A DNA stretch of 64,000 bases from Rhodanobacteraceae bacterium (GCA_004299555.1 SCQU01000025.1:1-64000); one strand, 5' to 3'. Shown: positions 37,157 to 47,472, counted from the first letter of the stretch. The notes: generated by a model from the sequence alone, not told the origin. Numbers and translations are program-made.

Positions 37157-38509
37157 TCAATGGCCCGTTTCGACCCGCAACGGCAGTTCGCCATCGGCCA
37201 ACCGCGCGCGAATCCGCGCGCCAGGTGCGACGCCGCCGGCCTTGCGCAGGACGTCGCCAGCCTCGTCAAACAGGATCGCATAGCCGCGTTGCAGCACACC
37301 GAGTGGGCTGACCGCGTTCAGTGCGCGTGCCAGTTCCGCCAGCCTCTGGTGGCGGCGTTCGGTGGAGTATTGCCAGGCGGCGAGCAGGCGGCGCCGGAGC
37401 TCCTGGCTGCGTTGGCCGAGCGGCAGCAGGCGGGTGCGCGGGTCCTGCGCCTGCAGGCGTGCGTGGGCATCGCGCAGGCGCGCCACCGCGCGCTCGTGGA
37501 CCATGCTGGTGGCGCGCAGCAGGCGCTGGTGCAGGGCGGCCATGTGCTCGCGTCCAGTGGCAAGGCGCTGCTGGGGGCGCTGCACGTGCAGCCTGGCCGC
37601 AAGCCGGTCGAGGCGCTGCATCGCGTTCTCCGCGCGCCGGTGCCAGGCCTGTCGCGTGCGCGCGGCGTGCTGTGAGAGCGTACGCGCCAGCGCCTCGCCG
37701 TCGGGCAGGATCACCTCGGCGGCCGCGGACGGCGTAGGTGCGCGCAGGTCGGCGACAAAATCGCTGATCGAAAAATCGATTTCGTGGCCGACCGCCGATA
37801 CCACCGGTACCTCGCTCGCCGCGATGGCGCGCGCGAGCCCCTCGTCGTTGAATGCCGCAAGGTCTTCCAGCGAGCCGCCGCCGCGGGTGAGCAGCAGGAC
37901 ACCGTAGCGTCCACAATGCGCGGCCTTGCGCAGCATTGCCGTGAGCTGCGCGGGTGCGGCCGCGCCCTGTACCAGCACCGGCAGGACGTCGATCGCGGTC
38001 AAGGCGAAGCGCCGTTGCGCGACCGACAGCACGTCCCGGATCGCGGCACCGCTGGCCGAGGTGATGACGCCGATGCGGCGCGGAAAGGCTGGCAACGGGC
38101 GCTTGCGCGCCGCGTCGAACAGGCCTTCCGCCTGCAGCTTGGCCTGCAACAGTTCAAACGCGCGCCGCAGCGCGCCTTCGCCCGCGTCCTGCAGATGTTC
38201 GACAATCAGCTGGTAGCTGCCGCGCGGTTCATACAGGCTCACGCGGGCGCGCGCCAGCACCTTGGTGCCGTTGCCCGGGCGAAAGTGCAGGCGCGTGTTT
38301 TCGCGCGCGAACATCGCGCAGCGAACCTCGGCGCCGGCGTCCTTCAGCGAGAAGTACCAGTGCCCGGAGGCGGCGCGCACGAAATTGCTGATCTCGCCTT
38401 CGATCCAGATCATCGGCAGCGCGCCTTCGATCAGCTCGCGCACCAGCCGGTTGAGCGCCGAGGGCGTCAGCACCTTGCGCGGATCCGGAGGGGCGAAATC
38501 AGCGGTCAT
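37157..38509 (-). CDS. xseA: Exodeoxyribonuclease VII large subunit
   Basis: A 450-residue nuclease subunit that degrades single-stranded DNA with XseB. The N-terminal OB fold (about 20-115) includes WIEGEISNFVRAASGHWYF. The catalytic domain has RIGVITSASGAAIRD, LLTRGGGSLEDL, SAVGHEIDF and LRAPTPSAAAE. A long Arg/Gln-rich coiled coil (about 285-400) and the C-terminal GYAIL segment complete it. The start overlaps the end of the phospholipase D gene by 11 bp, so the two are coupled. xseB is not in the window. Confidence 0.95.
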   Translation of the reverse strand: MTADFAPPDPRKVLTPSALNRLVRELIEGALPMIWIEGEISNFVRAASGHWYFSLKDAGAEVRCAMFARENTRLHFRPGNGTKVLARARVSLYEPRGSYQLIVEHLQDAGEGALRRAFELLQAKLQAEGLFDAARKRPLPAFPRRIGVITSASGAAIRDVLSVAQRRFALTAIDVLPVLVQGAAAPAQLTAMLRKAAHCGRYGVLLLTRGGGSLEDLAAFNDEGLARAIAASEVPVVSAVGHEIDFSISDFVADLRAPTPSAAAEVILPDGEALARTLSQHAARTRQAWHRRAENAMQRLDRLAARLHVQRPQQRLATGREHMAALHQRLLRATSMVHERAVARLRDAHARLQAQDPRTRLLPLGQRSQELRRRLLAAWQYSTERRHQRLAELARALNAVSPLGVLQRGYAILFDEAGDVLRKAGGVAPGARIRARLADGELPLRVETGH

Positions 38510-39998
38510 CGTCGATGTGGTTGGCGGGATCGGAACGGTCAGTGTCGCACGGAGCCGGTTGCGTGACCCGATGGTGGTGCCAGCGCATCCGCAGCCAACG
38601 CGCCGCGAGGCTGACCGCAACCCACAGGGCGAGCGCCGCAAGCGGCCATGCCAGTGCGCGCGGCCACCACGCCGCGAGCGCCGCGATGGCAAGCAGCAGC
38701 GCGGCCCCGCCCAGCAAGGGGCGGGTTTCAGCGTCGCTGAGGATCCGGCGATTGCCGAGTGCCGCACCCAGCGTGGTGGCCACGCGCATGGCACCGACCG
38801 CGCCGCGCCCCGCGCTGCCGCGGTCGCGCAGGCGGTGATGCGGGTGCGCTGTCGCGGGGCGCGCGCGGTGCCGCTCGGACAACACGATTTCGGTGGCATG
38901 TTCAAGATCGCGCTCGTATTGACCGGCCAGCTGGTGCACAAACGCGGCGTTTTCGATGGCCACGTCGATTTCACAATTGCCAAGCCAGCTCGCCATGTTG
39001 AGGTTGGTCGAGCCTACCCGCGCCCAGCGGTCGTCGGCGACGGCGGTCTTGGCGTGCAGCATCGGGCCGTTCCACTCGAACACGCGAATGCCGGCTTCCA
39101 GCAGTGCGCGGTAACCGGTGCGGGACAGCGCAGCGACGACTGGGATGTCGGATGCGCCCGGTACCAGCAGGCGTACGTCCACGCCGTCGCGCGCGGCGTG
39201 GGTGAGCGCGCTGACGTAGGACGCGGCGCCGACGAAGTAGGCGTCGGTAAGCCACAGGCGCTGGTGCGCGAGCGCGGCGACCAGCTGGTCCATGCGATAG
39301 GTGCCGGCGCTGGCGGGTTGGGTTGCGATCACGCGCAGCGCCACATCGCCGGCGGGTGCGATCGTGGCCGGGTCGCTCAGTGCGTCCGCGGGCAGGGCTT
39401 CGCCGAGCGCGGCCCAGGTGTCGGCGAACGCGCGTTCGACGTCGGCTACCGCCGGTCCGCGCAGCGCGATGCCGGTGTCGCGCCACGGCTCCCTGCCGCG
39501 TGCCGGATCGCCCAGCCAGGTGGCGCTGACACAGACGCCGGAGACGAAGCCGATGCTGCCATCCACGGTCAGCAATTTGCGGTGGTCGCGGTTGATCCAG
39601 CCGAACGGACTGAGTGGATCGAACGGGTTGAAGGTGCGTACGCTGCCGCCGGCGCTGCGCAGCGGCTGCCAAAAGCGCGCACGTGATTGTCCAAGGCAGC
39701 CCAGCCAGTCGCGCAGCACGCTGACCCGGACGCCCGCGCGCGCGCGTTCGGCCAGCGCCGCGACAAAAGCGCGTCCGACGGCATCGTCGCGGAAAATGTA
39801 GTTGCCGAACAGGATGTTGCGGCGGGCGCCGGCAATGGCTTCAAGCCAGCGGTCGAAGTTGGCGCGCGCGTCGATCAACAACTCGACCTGGTTGCCGGTC
39901 GACAACGGCGCTCCCGCCGCACGCGTCAGGGCCTGCTCGGCCAGCTTGCGGAAGCTCGGGCGGACGAACTGGCTTGGAGCGTGCAGATGTTTCTCCAT
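38499..39998 (-). CDS. Phospholipase D / cardiolipin synthase family protein
   Basis: A 499-residue protein with two HKD motifs: His139-Lys141-Asp146 (DHRKLLTVD) and His315-Lys317-Asp322 (LHAKTAVADD). Cardiolipin-synthase features are present (NRDHRK, NGPMLHAKT, VGSTNLN). Unusually, the hydrophobic segments are C-terminal (about 430-475) and the N-terminus lacks the two membrane helices of ClsA. It probably makes or remodels phospholipids at the inner membrane, like ClsB/ClsC types. It overlaps xseA by 11 bp and is divergent from the PilZ-like gene. Confidence 0.85.
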   Translation of the reverse strand: MEKHLHAPSQFVRPSFRKLAEQALTRAAGAPLSTGNQVELLIDARANFDRWLEAIAGARRNILFGNYIFRDDAVGRAFVAALAERARAGVRVSVLRDWLGCLGQSRARFWQPLRSAGGSVRTFNPFDPLSPFGWINRDHRKLLTVDGSIGFVSGVCVSATWLGDPARGREPWRDTGIALRGPAVADVERAFADTWAALGEALPADALSDPATIAPAGDVALRVIATQPASAGTYRMDQLVAALAHQRLWLTDAYFVGAASYVSALTHAARDGVDVRLLVPGASDIPVVAALSRTGYRALLEAGIRVFEWNGPMLHAKTAVADDRWARVGSTNLNMASWLGNCEIDVAIENAAFVHQLAGQYERDLEHATEIVLSERHRARPATAHPHHRLRDRGSAGRGAVGAMRVATTLGAALGNRRILSDAETRPLLGGAALLLAIAALAAWWPRALAWPLAALALWVAVSLAARWLRMRWHHHRVTQPAPCDTDRSDPANHIDDDR

Positions 39999-40095
39999 GG
40001 GGGCATGTTCGGCCCGCGGCGGCTGCGGTTCAAGGCTAGAATGAACCGGCCCAGCGCAGCTACTGACCCGGGATCTGAGGGGGAGAAACGTCAGG

Positions 40096-41763
40096 ATGGA
40101 CGCTTACCAACGCCTGCTCGAAGGCCTGCCGAACCGGTTGCCGCCGGTGCGCTCGCGGCGCATGGGCGAAAAAGCCGTGCGCGATGCGATTGCGGTGGTG
40201 CCGCTCGCCAATCCCGCGCAGGCGGCGTCCGAAGTCGAGCACCTGCTGGACGCGGTGCTGGCGGCGGTCTGGAGTGGTGGCGAGCGCATGGCCGCGCTGG
40301 CGCATCTGTACGCACCGGTGGCAAGCCTGTGCCGCGACGTCGAGCACAAGCTTGGTGCCGAGTCCTATCCTTTGCCGGCGGGGAACGCGGCACGCGCGGC
40401 CTTGGCCCAGCGGCTGGAATGGAAGCTGGCCTGCGCCTGTGCGCTGGGCGTGCACGAGTGGTGCGCACCGGTGGGCAAGATTCCCCTGTTCAAGACCAAG
40501 GCGGTGGCTGCGGCATGCGTTGCCGGTCTGCTGCACGCTGGGCAGACCTTGCTGTGGGCTTATCGTCAGTACGCGGCGCCGCCGGCGGGGGCCTGGCGGC
40601 TGCTGCATGGGCTGTATGCGTTTGCGCAGGAGGCCGGGGTGGCCGACCAGGCGGTCGCCGATCCGCTGGTTGCTGGCGCGGCCACCGCTGCGCGTTCGGT
40701 GTACCTGCAGGCACTGTTGCTGGCCGCGAGCGGCCCGCAGCGCTTTTCGGCGCGCGAGCTGCGCGATGCCGAGGCGGCGATCCGCTGTGTGGCGGATGCG
40801 TGTGGGCTGGCGCCTGGGCACGGCCCTGGCCTGGGCGTGGATGCAGGCTCCGATGCCGGACCGGCGTACATCGCCGAGGACGGTTGGAGCGCCAGCACGC
40901 TGGCACTGGACGTGGCTCCTGCGGCGCGCACGTTTGATGAGTGTTGCGCGCTGCTGCCGGCGGGGGCCGAGCAGGTGGAACTGCCGCGGCCGGGCGGCGT
41001 GCAGCGCGTGCGGGTTGAATTTCTCCGGCATGTGCAGGCCGGCTGGGTGACCGCTGCGCGGAGTCACGGACGGCTCGCGGCTTCGCACAGCCTGGAAGTC
41101 GTCGTTGGCATGCATGCCTTGCACTACGTGCTGGCTGGCGGCGTCGATTTTGCAACGTTCGTGCGGCGGGTTCACAGTCAGGCCATCGCGGGCGGTCACC
41201 ACGAGCTGGCGTCGGCTTCGGCGTGGGCCGTTGGTGCCGATGGCCTTGCGCCGCCGGTGTTGCGTGCCGACGTGCTCGATCAAAGCGAAGGCGGCTATCG
41301 CCTGCGGATGCAGGTCGATGGCAGCGAAGGCGCGCGCCTGCGGGTGGGCGACATGGTCGGCCTCGCCACCGCGGCCGACAGCGCCGATGAACGGGACTGG
41401 ATGGTGGGACTCGTGCGCTGGCTCAAGCATGCGGATGCTGGCGAGCTGGTCGGCGTGGAGTTGCTGCACCGTACCGCGCGTGCTGCCGGGTTGCGGCCGG
41501 TGGGGGCCGATGGCAAGCCGCTGGTGCCGCAGCGCGCGGTCGAGTTGCCGGACAACGGGCAGGACCGCCTGTCGCTGCTGGTCGCCAGCCGTTTTGCGCG
41601 TGACGCCGCCACGGCCGAGGTGGTGTTGCCGGCGCTTGCATCGGACTGGAAAGTACCTGCCGCCGCCGGCGTCTGGCGCCTGGGCGGCGCCGAGGATCTG
41701 GGGGCTGCCTGCGTGCGGCTGACTCTGGTGCGCCAGTCGGATGCCGCGGGAGGTGCCGCGTGA
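40096..41763 (+). CDS. Uncharacterised protein with C-terminal PilZ-like region
   Basis: A 555-residue cytoplasmic protein, mostly helical and Ala/Leu-rich for the first 370 residues (for example [13 protein letters not shown] and [15 protein letters not shown]). The C-terminal part (about 395-460) carries [17 protein letters not shown] and [11 protein letters not shown], then GELVGVELL. This block resembles the beta-barrel of atypical PilZ cyclic-di-GMP proteins, but the usual RxxxR motif is not obvious, so ligand binding is doubtful. It overlaps kdsB by 4 bp. Function unknown; link to cell-envelope or surface behaviour is a guess from kdsB. Confidence 0.65.
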   Translation: MDAYQRLLEGLPNRLPPVRSRRMGEKAVRDAIAVVPLANPAQAASEVEHLLDAVLAAVWSGGERMAALAHLYAPVASLCRDVEHKLGAESYPLPAGNAARAALAQRLEWKLACACALGVHEWCAPVGKIPLFKTKAVAAACVAGLLHAGQTLLWAYRQYAAPPAGAWRLLHGLYAFAQEAGVADQAVADPLVAGAATAARSVYLQALLLAASGPQRFSARELRDAEAAIRCVADACGLAPGHGPGLGVDAGSDAGPAYIAEDGWSASTLALDVAPAARTFDECCALLPAGAEQVELPRPGGVQRVRVEFLRHVQAGWVTAARSHGRLAASHSLEVVVGMHALHYVLAGGVDFATFVRRVHSQAIAGGHHELASASAWAVGADGLAPPVLRADVLDQSEGGYRLRMQVDGSEGARLRVGDMVGLATAADSADERDWMVGLVRWLKHADAGELVGVELLHRTARAAGLRPVGADGKPLVPQRAVELPDNGQDRLSLLVASRFARDAATAEVVLPALASDWKVPAAAGVWRLGGAEDLGAACVRLTLVRQSDAAGGAA

Positions 41764-42542
41764 GCGGAATGCCTGGATTCGTTGTCGCGATTCCCGCGCG
41801 CTATGGTTCGACGCGGTTGCCGGGCAAGCCGCTGCGCCCGTTGGGCGGCCTGCCGCTGGTCGTGCATGTGGCGCGGCGCGCGCGCGCCGCGGGGGCGGTG
41901 CGTGTGGTCGTCGCCACCGATGATGCACGGGTCCTCGACGCGCTCGCCAGCAGCGGTGTCGAGGTGTGCATGACGCGCGCCGACCACGCCAGCGGTAGCG
42001 ACCGGCTGGCCGAGTGCGCGCGCAAGCTTGGTTGGGCCGCGGACACGGTCGTGGTCAATCTGCAGGGTGACGAGCCTTTCGCGCCCGCGGCAGGCATTCG
42101 GGCGGTGGCGGCGGCGTTGGCCGGGGACGACGCCGACATGGCGACCCTCGCGGCGCCCATTGAAACCGCGACCCAGTGGTTTGACCCCAATTGTGTCAAG
42201 GTGGTGCGCGACCTCGCCGGCCGCGCGTTGTATTTTTCGCGCGCGCCGGTGCCGTGGGCGCGCGATGCACTCGCGCACGATCGCGACGCGCTGCCGGCTG
42301 GGCTGCAGGTGTTGCGGCACATCGGCATCTACGCGTACCGGGCGGGTTTTTTGCAGGCGTTCACGCGACTGGCGCGCACGCCGCTCGAACAGGCGGAGTC
42401 GCTCGAACAGTTGCGCGCGCTCGAGCACGGCCACGCCATCGCGGTGCGCATCACGCCCGAACCGTTCCCCCCCGGCGTGGATACCGCGGCTGATCTGGCG
42501 CGCGCCGAACGGATCCTGGCCGCGCAGGCGCAGGCGGCATGA
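41760..42542 (+). CDS. kdsB: 3-deoxy-manno-octulosonate cytidylyltransferase
   Basis: A 260-residue CMP-Kdo synthetase that activates Kdo for lipopolysaccharide core. Nucleotide-binding block [16 protein letters not shown]; further family blocks [28 protein letters not shown] and HIGIYAYR. The GTG at 41760 overlaps the previous stop (GTGA); an ATG at 41769 is an equally good start. It ends ATGA with the phosphatase gene. Confidence 0.95.
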   Translation: MSGMPGFVVAIPARYGSTRLPGKPLRPLGGLPLVVHVARRARAAGAVRVVVATDDARVLDALASSGVEVCMTRADHASGSDRLAECARKLGWAADTVVVNLQGDEPFAPAAGIRAVAAALAGDDADMATLAAPIETATQWFDPNCVKVVRDLAGRALYFSRAPVPWARDALAHDRDALPAGLQVLRHIGIYAYRAGFLQAFTRLARTPLEQAESLEQLRALEHGHAIAVRITPEPFPPGVDTAADLARAERILAAQAQAA

Positions 42543-43057
42543 ACCGCCGTCCCGCCGGCGGATTGTTCGTCTGCCTCGGCAATATCTGCCGTTCGCCGAC
42601 GGCCGAGTATGTCGCGCGCGCGGTGTTCGCCCGCGCGGGCTTGCAGGTGCCGGTGGCATCGCGTGGGCTGGGTGACTGGCACGCCGGGCAGGGTGCCGAT
42701 CCACGCGCGGTGGCGGCCGCACGCGCCGCAGGCTACGACCTGTCGCCGCACCGGGCGCGTCAGTTTGACGATGACGATTTCGCGCGCTTCGCGTGGGTTC
42801 TGGCGGTCGATCGCGCGACCCTCGCCGAGCTGCAGCGGCGCGTGCCGCGCACGGCGCCCGCGCCCGAGCGGCTGCTGGTGGCCGCCGGGCTGGCGCCGGC
42901 CACGGCTGGCAGCGCCGGGGACGTGCCGGATCCCTACACCGGAACGGCCGATGATTTTCGTGCCGTGCTGGCCTTGATCACGCGTGGCGTCGAAGCCCTG
43001 GCCTTGCGCCTGACCGAACAACCCGCCACTGAGAGGTTTGCCCATGCTCCCAGGTGA
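42539..43057 (+). CDS. Low molecular weight protein-tyrosine phosphatase
   Basis: A 172-residue phosphatase. The P-loop CLGNICRS starts with the nucleophile Cys12 and has Arg18; the general-acid Asp is in the DPYTG block near residue 130. The protein is cytoplasmic. Such enzymes dephosphorylate tyrosine kinases of capsule or exopolysaccharide systems, but no kinase is adjacent. It overlaps kdsB by 4 bp and the next gene by 14 bp. Confidence 0.92.
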   Translation: MNRRPAGGLFVCLGNICRSPTAEYVARAVFARAGLQVPVASRGLGDWHAGQGADPRAVAAARAAGYDLSPHRARQFDDDDFARFAWVLAVDRATLAELQRRVPRTAPAPERLLVAAGLAPATAGSAGDVPDPYTGTADDFRAVLALITRGVEALALRLTEQPATERFAHAPR

Positions 43058-44504
43058 CATTCCTTTTGAAGCCGGCCGTACCCGCGCACGCGAGGCTTTC
43101 GCAGAATTCCCCGAGGCGCTGAACTGGGTGAACCGGCGCGGACGCCTGCGCCTGGCCGACCTGCGCGGCCGGGTGGTGCTGGTATTTTTCTGGAATGCCA
43201 CCGGCGCCAACAGCATGAACCTGCTAGCCGAGCTGCGGCAGCTCGAAAAAAAACATCCCGGCGCGTTTGTGCTGGTGGGCGTGCATACGCCGCGCTACGC
43301 GTCACAGCGGCCGGACCCCGCGGTGCTGAGGGCGGTGCAGCGGTGCCGGGTGCGCGCACCGGTCGCCAATGATTGCGACTGGCAGGCCTGGAAGGCGTAT
43401 TCGATTCCCGCCTGGCCGACCACCGTGCTGCTGGACGCCGATGGCGGCCTGGCGGCGCGCCTCGTGGGTGATGGCCGCAGCGACGAGATCGAGGAAGTCA
43501 TGCTGCGCCTGCAGGAGGGCTTGCCGCCGGCGCATACGCGACCCGAGATGGAGGTGCTGGAAGGCGCGCGCCTGCCCGCCGCCGGTGCGCTGGCGTTTCC
43601 CGCGCACGCGCTGGCCACGGAGCGCCGTCTCTTCATCAGCGACAGCGGTCACCACCGGGTGCTCGAATGCAGCCACGACGGTCGGGTGCTGCGGCAATTT
43701 GGTTCCGGCACGCCCGGCAACTGGGACGGGCAGGCGGCGGCTTGCGGCTTCCAGTCGCCGCAGGGGCTCGCGTTCACCGGCGGGACGCTGTACGTCGCCG
43801 ATACGGGCAATCATTGCGTGCGCCGGATCCGGCTGGAAACCGGCGAGGTGGATACCGTGCTGGGCAATGGGCGGGCGGCCTATGACGACGTCGAGACCCA
43901 GGGCTCGGGGCTGCGCGCCGCCGTCAACGCGCCGTGCGCGCTGGTGGCCGATGGCGATGTGTTGCTGGTGGCGGCTGCCGGCCAGAATCAGATCGTGCGC
44001 GTGGACCTGCGCGACGCAAGTGTCGCGACGCTGGTCGGCGACGGTCGCCGCAGCGTGCGGGATGGCATCGGCAGCCAAGCTTCGCTGGCGCAGCCGAGCG
44101 CGCTGGCGTCCTTGCCGGGGCAGTTGCTGGTGGCCGATGCCGGTGGCAACGCGGTTCGACGCGTGCGTTTCGCCGATCTTGCGGTAACCACCCTAGCGGG
44201 CTCGACGGCATGGGAACCGGGCTGCGCGGACGGCGGCGGCGACAAGGCCCGGTTTGCGTGGCCGTCGGGCCTGGCGGTGGCAGGTGAGCGCGTCTATGTG
44301 GCCGATACCTGCAACGATCGCCTGTGCGTGCTCAATCCCTACAGCGGCGACGTCCAGTCGCTGCCGGTTGCGCAGCCGCTGCACGAGCCGCAGGGCCTGT
44401 CGTTCGCGGCAGATTCGCTGTGGGTGGCCGATCGCAACGACCACGCGGTGCTGCGGGTGGATCCGGCACACGGTACCTGCGAACGGGTGGCGGTGGACGA
44501 ATAG
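43044..44504 (+). CDS. Thioredoxin-fold plus NHL-repeat protein (NHLRC2-like)
   Basis: A 486-residue protein. The N-terminal thioredoxin-like domain (about 1-150) has LRGRVVLVFFW and the cis-Pro block IPAWPTTVLLDADG. A six-bladed NHL beta-propeller follows (about 165-486; repeats such as LFISDSGHHRV, LYVADTGNHCVRRI, LLVADAGGNAVRRV, VYVADTCNDRL and LWVADRNDHAV). It matches the NHLRC2 domain order, but the redox cysteines are absent: the active site reads FWNATGANSMN. Thiol-disulphide activity is therefore unlikely and a binding role more likely. The ATG at 43044 has GAGAGG seven bases before it. Confidence 0.85.
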   Translation: MLPGDIPFEAGRTRAREAFAEFPEALNWVNRRGRLRLADLRGRVVLVFFWNATGANSMNLLAELRQLEKKHPGAFVLVGVHTPRYASQRPDPAVLRAVQRCRVRAPVANDCDWQAWKAYSIPAWPTTVLLDADGGLAARLVGDGRSDEIEEVMLRLQEGLPPAHTRPEMEVLEGARLPAAGALAFPAHALATERRLFISDSGHHRVLECSHDGRVLRQFGSGTPGNWDGQAAACGFQSPQGLAFTGGTLYVADTGNHCVRRIRLETGEVDTVLGNGRAAYDDVETQGSGLRAAVNAPCALVADGDVLLVAAAGQNQIVRVDLRDASVATLVGDGRRSVRDGIGSQASLAQPSALASLPGQLLVADAGGNAVRRVRFADLAVTTLAGSTAWEPGCADGGGDKARFAWPSGLAVAGERVYVADTCNDRLCVLNPYSGDVQSLPVAQPLHEPQGLSFAADSLWVADRNDHAVLRVDPAHGTCERVAVDE

Positions 44505-44599
44505 GGGCACGTGCGCGTTGCGGCTGGCCGCAGGGCCTGCGCGGCCGCCGGCTTGATGTTTGGCATGTCCGCGGCGCAGGCGGCCGATAAAATGCCGGC

Positions 44600-46420
44600 A
44601 TGCCCCCTACTGCTCCGATTTTCGACGGCAAGGCCTTCATCCGTACGTTGACCACGTCACCCGGCGTCTACCGGATGTTCGCGGCGGACGATTCGCTGTT
44701 GTACGTCGGCAAGGCGCGCAACCTCAAGCGGCGTGTCAGCAACTACTTCCTGAAGCCGAACCTCGAGCCGCGCATCGCGTCGATGGTGGCGCACATCGCG
44801 CGCATGGAAGTAACGCTGACGCGCACCGAGGGCGAGGCGCTGCTGCTCGAGGCGCAGCTGATCAAGTCGCTGAAGCCGCACTACAACATCATGTTGCGGG
44901 ATGACAAGAGCTACCCGTACATTTTCGTGTCGGAGGACCCGTTTCCGCGCATCGTGTTTCACCGCGGAGCCAAGCGCGAAAAGGGCCGCTATTTTGGCCC
45001 GTACCCGAGTGCCTACTCGGTACGCGAAAGCCTGAACCTGATGCAGAAGCTGTTCAAGATCCGCAACTGCACCAACAGCTTTTTCGCCAACCGCACGCGG
45101 CCCTGCCTGCAGTACCAGATCGGGCGCTGCAGCGCGCCGTGCGTCGCCCTGATCGACCCGAAGGAGTACGCCGAAGACGTGCGGCATGCGGTGATGTTCC
45201 TCGAGGGCCGCAACGATACCATCGTGACGGACCTGGCCGAGCAGATGGATGCCGCCAGCGCGCGCCAGGACTACGAACGCGCGGCGCGCCTGCGGGACCA
45301 GGTGCAGATGCTGCGCAGCCTGCAGGCGCACCACTATGTGCGCGGGGCGAGCGCCGACATGGACGTGCTGGCGTGCCGGGTCGAGGCCGGTATCGCGTGC
45401 GTGTCGGTGCTGTTTTTCCGCAACGGCATCAGCCTTGGCTCGCGCAATCACTTTCCCAAGCTGACGCTGGATGCGACGCCCGCCGATGTGCTCGGGCAGT
45501 TCATCGCGCAGTATTACCTCGATCAACCGGCGCCGGCCGAAGTCGTGTGTGACCGCGCACCCGCGGACGCGGCGGCGCTGGCCGAGGCGCTGACCACGCA
45601 GCGCGGGCACGACGTCGCGCTCAAGTGGCGCGTACGCGGGGAACGGGCGCGCTTTGTCGAATTGGCCGGGCGCAATGCCGACGCCGCATTGCTGGCGCGC
45701 CTGGCGAGCCGGCAGACCCTGCACACCCGGTTCGAGGCCTTGCGCGAGTTGCTCCAGCTCGAGACCACACCGGGGCGGCTGGAATGTTTTGACATCAGCC
45801 ACACGATGGGGGAGGCGACGGTAGCGTCCTGCGTCGTGTTTGGGCCCGAGGGCCCGCTCAAGAACCACTACCGGCGGTTCAACATTGCGGGCATCACCCC
45901 GGGTGATGACTACGCCGCCATGCAGCAGGCGCTGGAACGCCGCTTCAAGCCGCTGGCGCGCGGCGAGGGCGAGGCACCGGACATCCTGTTGATCGATGGT
46001 GGCAAGGGCCAGGTGGGCATGGCGCTCGGGGTGTTGCGCGCACTGGGTCTGGACGCGATCAATGTCGTGGGCGTCGCCAAGGGGCCGTCCCGGCGCGAGG
46101 GCGAGGAAACCCTGGTACTGGCCGACACCGGCCGGGAGCTGGAACCCGGGCCGGATTCGCCGGCGTTGCACCTGATCGATGCGGTGCGCGATGAATCGCA
46201 CCGGTTTGCGATCACCGGTCACCGCAAGCGCCGTGAGAAAGCGCGCGAGCACAGTGACCTCGAGGATGTGCCCGGCATCGGCGCCGGCCGCCGGTCGGCG
46301 TTGCTGAAGGCGTTTGGCGGTCACGCCGGCATCGCCGCTGCGGGCGTCGAGGAGCTGTGCCAGGTACGTGGCATCAACCGGGAACTGGCCGAGCGCATCC
46401 ACGCGTTCCTGCACGGCTGA
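44600..46420 (+). CDS. uvrC: UvrABC system protein C
   Basis: A 606-residue excision-repair endonuclease. The N-terminal GIY-YIG domain (PGVYRMF, LLYVGKARNLKRRVSNYF) makes the 3' cut. A UVR motif lies near residue 205-235 (QDYERAARLRDQV). The C-terminal RNase H-like domain (FDISHTMGEATVASCVVF, LLIDGGKGQV) makes the 5' cut, and a helix-hairpin-helix pair (DVPGIGAGRRSALL) ends it. Full length. It precedes pgsA, as in enterobacteria. Confidence 0.98.
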   Translation: MPPTAPIFDGKAFIRTLTTSPGVYRMFAADDSLLYVGKARNLKRRVSNYFLKPNLEPRIASMVAHIARMEVTLTRTEGEALLLEAQLIKSLKPHYNIMLRDDKSYPYIFVSEDPFPRIVFHRGAKREKGRYFGPYPSAYSVRESLNLMQKLFKIRNCTNSFFANRTRPCLQYQIGRCSAPCVALIDPKEYAEDVRHAVMFLEGRNDTIVTDLAEQMDAASARQDYERAARLRDQVQMLRSLQAHHYVRGASADMDVLACRVEAGIACVSVLFFRNGISLGSRNHFPKLTLDATPADVLGQFIAQYYLDQPAPAEVVCDRAPADAAALAEALTTQRGHDVALKWRVRGERARFVELAGRNADAALLARLASRQTLHTRFEALRELLQLETTPGRLECFDISHTMGEATVASCVVFGPEGPLKNHYRRFNIAGITPGDDYAAMQQALERRFKPLARGEGEAPDILLIDGGKGQVGMALGVLRALGLDAINVVGVAKGPSRREGEETLVLADTGRELEPGPDSPALHLIDAVRDESHRFAITGHRKRREKAREHSDLEDVPGIGAGRRSALLKAFGGHAGIAAAGVEELCQVRGINRELAERIHAFLHG

Positions 46421-46472
46421 CGGCGCCGCGTGCGTGTGCCACACTTGCGCGGATCATTCGGAGTAAACCGCC

Positions 46473-47087
46473 TTGCGCATCAATCTGCCGACCTGGCTGA
46501 CGCTGTTTCGGGTGCTGTTGTTGCCGGTGATGGTGGTGGTGTTTTACTCACACAACATGGTGCCCGCGATCCCGCTGCGTGCCGCCAATATCGCGACGGT
46601 GGTCATCTTTGCGCTGGCCTCCATCACCGATTGGGCCGATGGCTGGATCGCCCGGCGTTTCCACATGGAATCAGCGTTTGGCGCTTTCCTCGACCCCGTG
46701 GCCGACAAGCTGATGATCGCGGTAACCCTGTTCCTGCTGGTGCAGAGCCACCATACCTGGCTGCTGGCCGTTGCCAGCGCCATCATCGTCGGGCGCGAAA
46801 TTTCGGTGTCCGCACTGCGGGAATGGATGGCCTTTGTCGGTGAGCACGGGCGGGTCAAGGTCAAGTGGGTCGGCAAGTTCAAGACCGTCATGCAGATCAT
46901 TGCCATCCTGATTTTGTTGTGGGAACGCAACGTGGATGCCACGTTCCTGCGGGGCTGGTACGTGGGCGAGGTGTTGCTGGTGGTCGCGGCGATCCTGACG
47001 ATCTGGTCGGGCCTGGTGTACATGAAAGTGGCGTGGCCGGTGCTGGCCAGCAACCGCATGCCGCCCGACGACGGCCCGCAGCCGTGA
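46473..47087 (+). CDS. pgsA: CDP-diacylglycerol--glycerol-3-phosphate 3-phosphatidyltransferase
   Basis: A 204-residue inner-membrane enzyme of phosphatidylglycerol synthesis with about four to five membrane helices. The CDP-alcohol phosphotransferase motif is complete: DWADGWIAR followed by GAFLDPVADK. The start is a TTG at 46473 with GGAG nine bases upstream; no ATG fits the family N-terminus (RINLPTWLTLFR). It supplies phosphatidylglycerol, the substrate used by cardiolipin synthases. Confidence 0.96.
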   Translation: MRINLPTWLTLFRVLLLPVMVVVFYSHNMVPAIPLRAANIATVVIFALASITDWADGWIARRFHMESAFGAFLDPVADKLMIAVTLFLLVQSHHTWLLAVASAIIVGREISVSALREWMAFVGEHGRVKVKWVGKFKTVMQIIAILILLWERNVDATFLRGWYVGEVLLVVAAILTIWSGLVYMKVAWPVLASNRMPPDDGPQP

Positions 47088-47169
47088 GGCGGCCCCGCTG
47101 CGGCCGCATGGCGTGGTCGCAGCCGGGCAAGTCGATGGCGCGCGACGTGAAGCGGGCAGGCAAATCTGC

Positions 47170-47198
47170 TTGATCAATATCGCCGATCCCCGTACCAT
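47170..47198 (+). promoter_or_regulatory. Probable promoter of the tRNA-Gly/tRNA-Cys unit
   Basis: TTGATC (47170-47175) and TACCAT (47193-47198) are separated by 17 bp, placing the start of transcription about five bases before tRNA-Gly. Confidence 0.5.
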
Positions 47199-47209
47199 TG
47201 GCGGCTCGC

Positions 47210-47285
<76 letters not shown>

Positions 47286-47398
47286 GATCTGCGTGACCCC
47301 GGTACGCCGGGGTCTGTTGTACCGGAGCCGCGCAAGACGGTTTCGCGTCAGGTGTCGCGGTGGCGCCCAACGGCGCGGCCGCGAGGTTTCCAGTCACC

Positions 47399-47472
47399 GG
47401 CCAGGTGGCAGAGTGGTCATGTAGCGGACTGCAAATCCGCGTACGCCGGTTCGATTCCGACCCTGGCCTCCA
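47399..47472 (+). tRNA. tRNA-Cys (GCA)
   Basis: A 74-base cloverleaf with encoded CCA. Acceptor GGCCAGG pairs with CCTGGCC; the discriminator is T, as in all tRNA-Cys; anticodon GCA at 47431-47433. The integrase gene begins 181 bp downstream, so the 3' end of this tRNA is the probable attachment site. Confidence 0.96.
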
